Of a DNA stretch of 5,759 bases, positions 4,604 through 5,759 are shown piece after piece. The translations under genes were made by a program, and so were the position numbers. The notes under the pieces were generated by a model that saw only the letters and a list, made by a program, of their open reading frames with translations, ran no database searches and had not been told where the DNA came from. Source of the stretch: a bacterium BMS3Bbin07. Its GTDB lineage: Bacteria; Nitrospirota; Thermodesulfovibrionia; Thermodesulfovibrionales; JdFR-85. The first letter of the stretch is position 1. Each line of letters begins with the position of its first letter. The stretch is from the NCBI GenBank assembly GCA_002898135.1, contig BDTQ01000219.1, positions 1-5,759 on the forward strand, given 5' to 3'.

Positions 4604-5149
4604 TTTCTCCTGAACTTTGATATAACATGGGTTGTTGGTACATATTTTTCAGGACACGGCGCTAATGAGGCACTGTATAACCCGATGTCATACCACAATG
4701 GCTCCGTGTGGCCGCATGACAATGCCATCATAGCCTACGGGCTCTCTTCCTGCGGATTAAGCGAGCATTTTATAAAGGTATTCTCCGGCATCTTCGATGC
4801 CTCACTCTTTATGGAATTTCAGCGCCTTCCTGAGCTCTTCTGCGGTTTCCAGAGGAGAAGAGGGGCTTCTCCCACGCTTTACCCGGTTGCATGCATACCG
4901 CAGACATGGGCTGCCGGTTCACTCCTGCTGATGCTGCAGGCATCACTTAGGCTTGGTTTTGAATCAGACAAGGGACGGATTATATTCAGGCAGCCGGTCC
5001 TACCCGAATTCCTGCAACAGATATCCCTTAAAAACCTGACCGTAGCAGGGAAAAAGAGTGTTGATCTCCTGATCAGGCGTTATGGTGAGGATGTTACCAT
5101 TGAGGTGCAGAGAAAGCCCGAGGATATCAGTGTGTTGATTATTAAGTAA
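4604..5149 (+). pseudogene. 5'-truncated amylo-alpha-1,6-glucosidase/GDE-like glycosidase, C-terminal remnant
   Basis: The frame is open from 4604, just after a TGA at 4601, to a TAA at 5147-5149 (181 codons). Residues ANEALYNP then MSYHNGSVWPHDNAIIAYGL match the late catalytic region of glycogen-debranching-type (alpha/alpha)6-barrel glycosidases, which remove alpha-1,6-linked glucose or act on related glucans. RLPELFCGF and PVACIPQTWAAGS follow as in the family, and the last 60 or so residues form the beta-rich tail. Complete members are around 650-750 residues, so roughly the N-terminal three quarters is absent. The upstream DNA is the EndoQ promoter, not coding. Recognisable homology begins near 4650-4664. 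The first ATG (4685) has no ribosome-binding site. A TGATATAAC box (4618-4626) could be a promoter by chance. Apart from the missing part, the frame has no internal stop or frameshift, so the truncation is probably recent. Confidence 0.8.
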
Positions 5150-5193
5150 ATAGCCCGGGGTTAACAAAAATATCCACTACATGTAAATCTGCA

Positions 5194-5230
5194 GGTCTGC
5201 CCCTCCACCTTTCCTGCAAGGGGGCAGACC
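5194..5230. terminator. GC-rich hairpin between convergent genes (terminator-like, no T-tract)
   Basis: GGTCTGCCCC (5194-5203) and GGGGCAGACC (5221-5230) form a perfect 10-bp stem around a 17-nt loop. It lies between the end of the glycosidase remnant (5149, +) and the end of the YHS gene (5247, -), where a two-way terminator would be expected. Neither side has a run of T, so intrinsic termination would be weak. It may be a REP-like element or an mRNA 3'-end stabiliser. Confidence 0.45.
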
Positions 5231-5246
5231 CGTTCAGACTTTACAG

Positions 5247-5402
5247 TCAATCCTTTTCCTGCTTTATATACTTTTCAGGATTCTTTTCGAACTCCGCCTG
5301 ACACAAGGGGCAGCAGAGATAATATTTCCTGCCCCCATGCTCAATTGTGATGTGGGCCTTGTTGGGATTCATCTTCCTTCCACAAACCGGGTCTCTATGC
5401 AT
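5247..5402 (-). CDS. Small YHS-domain metal-binding protein (51 aa)
   Basis: A 51-codon gene, ATG at 5402-5400 and TGA at 5249-5247, with a near-perfect AAGGAGG (5416-5410) placed 7 bp before the start. The protein begins MHRDPVCGRKMNPNKAH, the classic YHS opening (DPVCGM.V in most members). It continues GGRKYYLCCPLCQAEFEKNPEKY, matching the YHS/TRASH ending (YYFC...C...F..NPE.Y). Likely ligands are C7, C30/C31 and C34. The doubled CC and the CPLC spacing are slightly unusual, and the usual Met after VCG is Arg here. YHS domains bind soft metals and are often fused to or encoded beside copper-transporting P-type ATPases. The gene follows the cupredoxin-like gene by 50 bp on the same strand, so the two are probably co-transcribed. 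A role as a copper-binding or metal-relay peptide is inferred. Confidence 0.88.
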   Translation of the reverse strand: MHRDPVCGRKMNPNKAHITIEHGGRKYYLCCPLCQAEFEKNPEKYIKQEKD

Positions 5403-5452
5403 AATACTACCTCCTTCATTTAATTATTTGTAATAACCAAGCTATCTTCAGG

Positions 5453-5759
5453 TTACTCTTCAACTATGAGTTTGCCTCTTATCATACCCATCTGACAGGA
5501 GAAGTCGTACTCTCCGGGCTTCTCCGGCAACAGATCTACCGCTACCTCCTTATAGGGAGGTAGTTTTGCAGACTTGTTAAATGCCCCGAAGACAACCATC
5601 TCCGTACAGGATGCCTCTTCCTCCCGCGTAAAGAGGAGTCTGAGGGGTTTTCCTGCCTTTGCAACTATCAGGTCCGGGGTGTATCCTCCTTTCACTTTTA
5701 TGATTACTTCCTGAACACCTGATGATACTGCAGCCCTGTACTCCTTCTTTTTGGAAAAC
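5453..5759 (-). CDS. Cupredoxin-like domain protein (partial, starts beyond right edge)
   Basis: The frame runs in from the right edge of the window to a TAA at 5455-5453. The GTG at 5695 is internal: the frame continues upstream as FSKKEYRAAVSSGVQEVIIK, which fits the first strand of the domain. About 100 residues are seen. The order EVIIKVKGGYTPDLIVAKAGKPLRLLF, SCTEMVVF, KLPPYKEVAVDLLPEKPGEYDFSCQMGMIRGKLIV is that of cupredoxin_1-type (EfeO/plastocyanin-like) beta-sandwiches. Metal ligands are probably the Cys of SCTE and the Cys and Mets of CQMGM. Both histidines of a classic type 1 copper site are absent, so a Cys/Met site for Cu(I) or a similar soft metal is likelier than a blue-copper electron carrier. 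The missing N-terminus may hold a signal peptide, a membrane anchor or further domains. The YHS gene follows 50 bp downstream. Confidence 0.85.
   Translation of the reverse strand, partial: FSKKKEYRAAVSSGVQEVIIKVKGGYTPDLIVAKAGKPLRLLFTREEEASCTEMVVFGAFNKSAKLPPYKEVAVDLLPEKPGEYDFSCQMGMIRGKLIVEE

Noticed and set aside
4618..4626. TGATATAAC as a promoter for the glycosidase remnant
   Set aside because: No -35 at proper spacing, and the first in-frame ATG has no ribosome-binding site; it was kept only as a remark under the remnant.
4685..5149. Reading the glycosidase remnant as an intact 154-residue gene from ATG 4685
   Set aside because: Homology continues upstream of the ATG (ANEALYNP), the family is several times longer, and no Shine-Dalgarno sequence precedes it.
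5453..5695. Starting the cupredoxin gene at the GTG at 5695
   Set aside because: The frame stays open to the window edge and the upstream residues (GVQEVIIK) form the expected first beta strand.
1..5759. CRISPR array, tRNA, rRNA or intact insertion sequence
   Set aside because: I found no regularly spaced repeats, no clover-leaf with conserved T-loop, no rRNA sequence and no transposase frame.

Overview
The window looks like accessory or decaying chromosomal DNA of an anaerobic or environmental bacterium with mixed base composition. The protein families (delta-60 repeats, DUF6765-type protein, bacterial EndoQ, YHS/cupredoxin pair) fit a Nitrospirota- or deltaproteobacteria-like genome. That placement is an inference from gene content; no rRNA or other phylogenetic marker is present.

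Layout, left to right. (1) The last 76 or so codons of a delta-60 beta-propeller-type repeat protein (+) end at 230. (2) A 256-bp gap with no convincing gene leads to an AT-rich 362-codon gene (+, 487-1575). Its protein matches a DUF6765-like family and has a metal-site-like His/Asp pattern. (3) A gap of 225 bp carries a motif resembling IS200/REP-associated repeats and a small minus-strand ORF that starts head-on against the next gene. (4) Three plus-strand genes for stress and nucleic-acid functions follow: the ribosome-rescue hydrolase arfB (1801-2223), a TraR/DksA-type zinc-finger protein with a GTG start (2336-2689) and a YajD-type HNH protein (2879-3214). The last two have recognisable promoters. 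(5) Converging on yajD with 15 bp between stop codons is a complete endonuclease Q (EndoQ) gene on the minus strand (3230-4501). Its extended -10 box lies so close to the ATG that the mRNA would be nearly leaderless. (6) Upstream of EndoQ is a 16-bp perfect inverted repeat. Next comes a 5'-truncated remnant of an amylo-alpha-1,6-glucosidase-like glycosidase (+, to 5149). (7) The right end holds a minus-strand metal-handling pair: a cupredoxin-like protein running off the right edge and a 51-residue YHS-domain protein (5247-5402), apparently one operon.

How the parts fit. ArfB (stalled ribosomes), the DksA-like protein (RNA polymerase), the HNH protein and EndoQ (deaminated DNA) all concern information processing, but each seems to have its own promoter or its own strand, so I do not claim one pathway. 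The cupredoxin/YHS pair is the clearest functional unit and probably belongs to copper or other soft-metal handling encoded further right. The least described candidate is the AT-rich DUF6765-like gene. I see no CRISPR array, tRNA, rRNA or intact insertion sequence.
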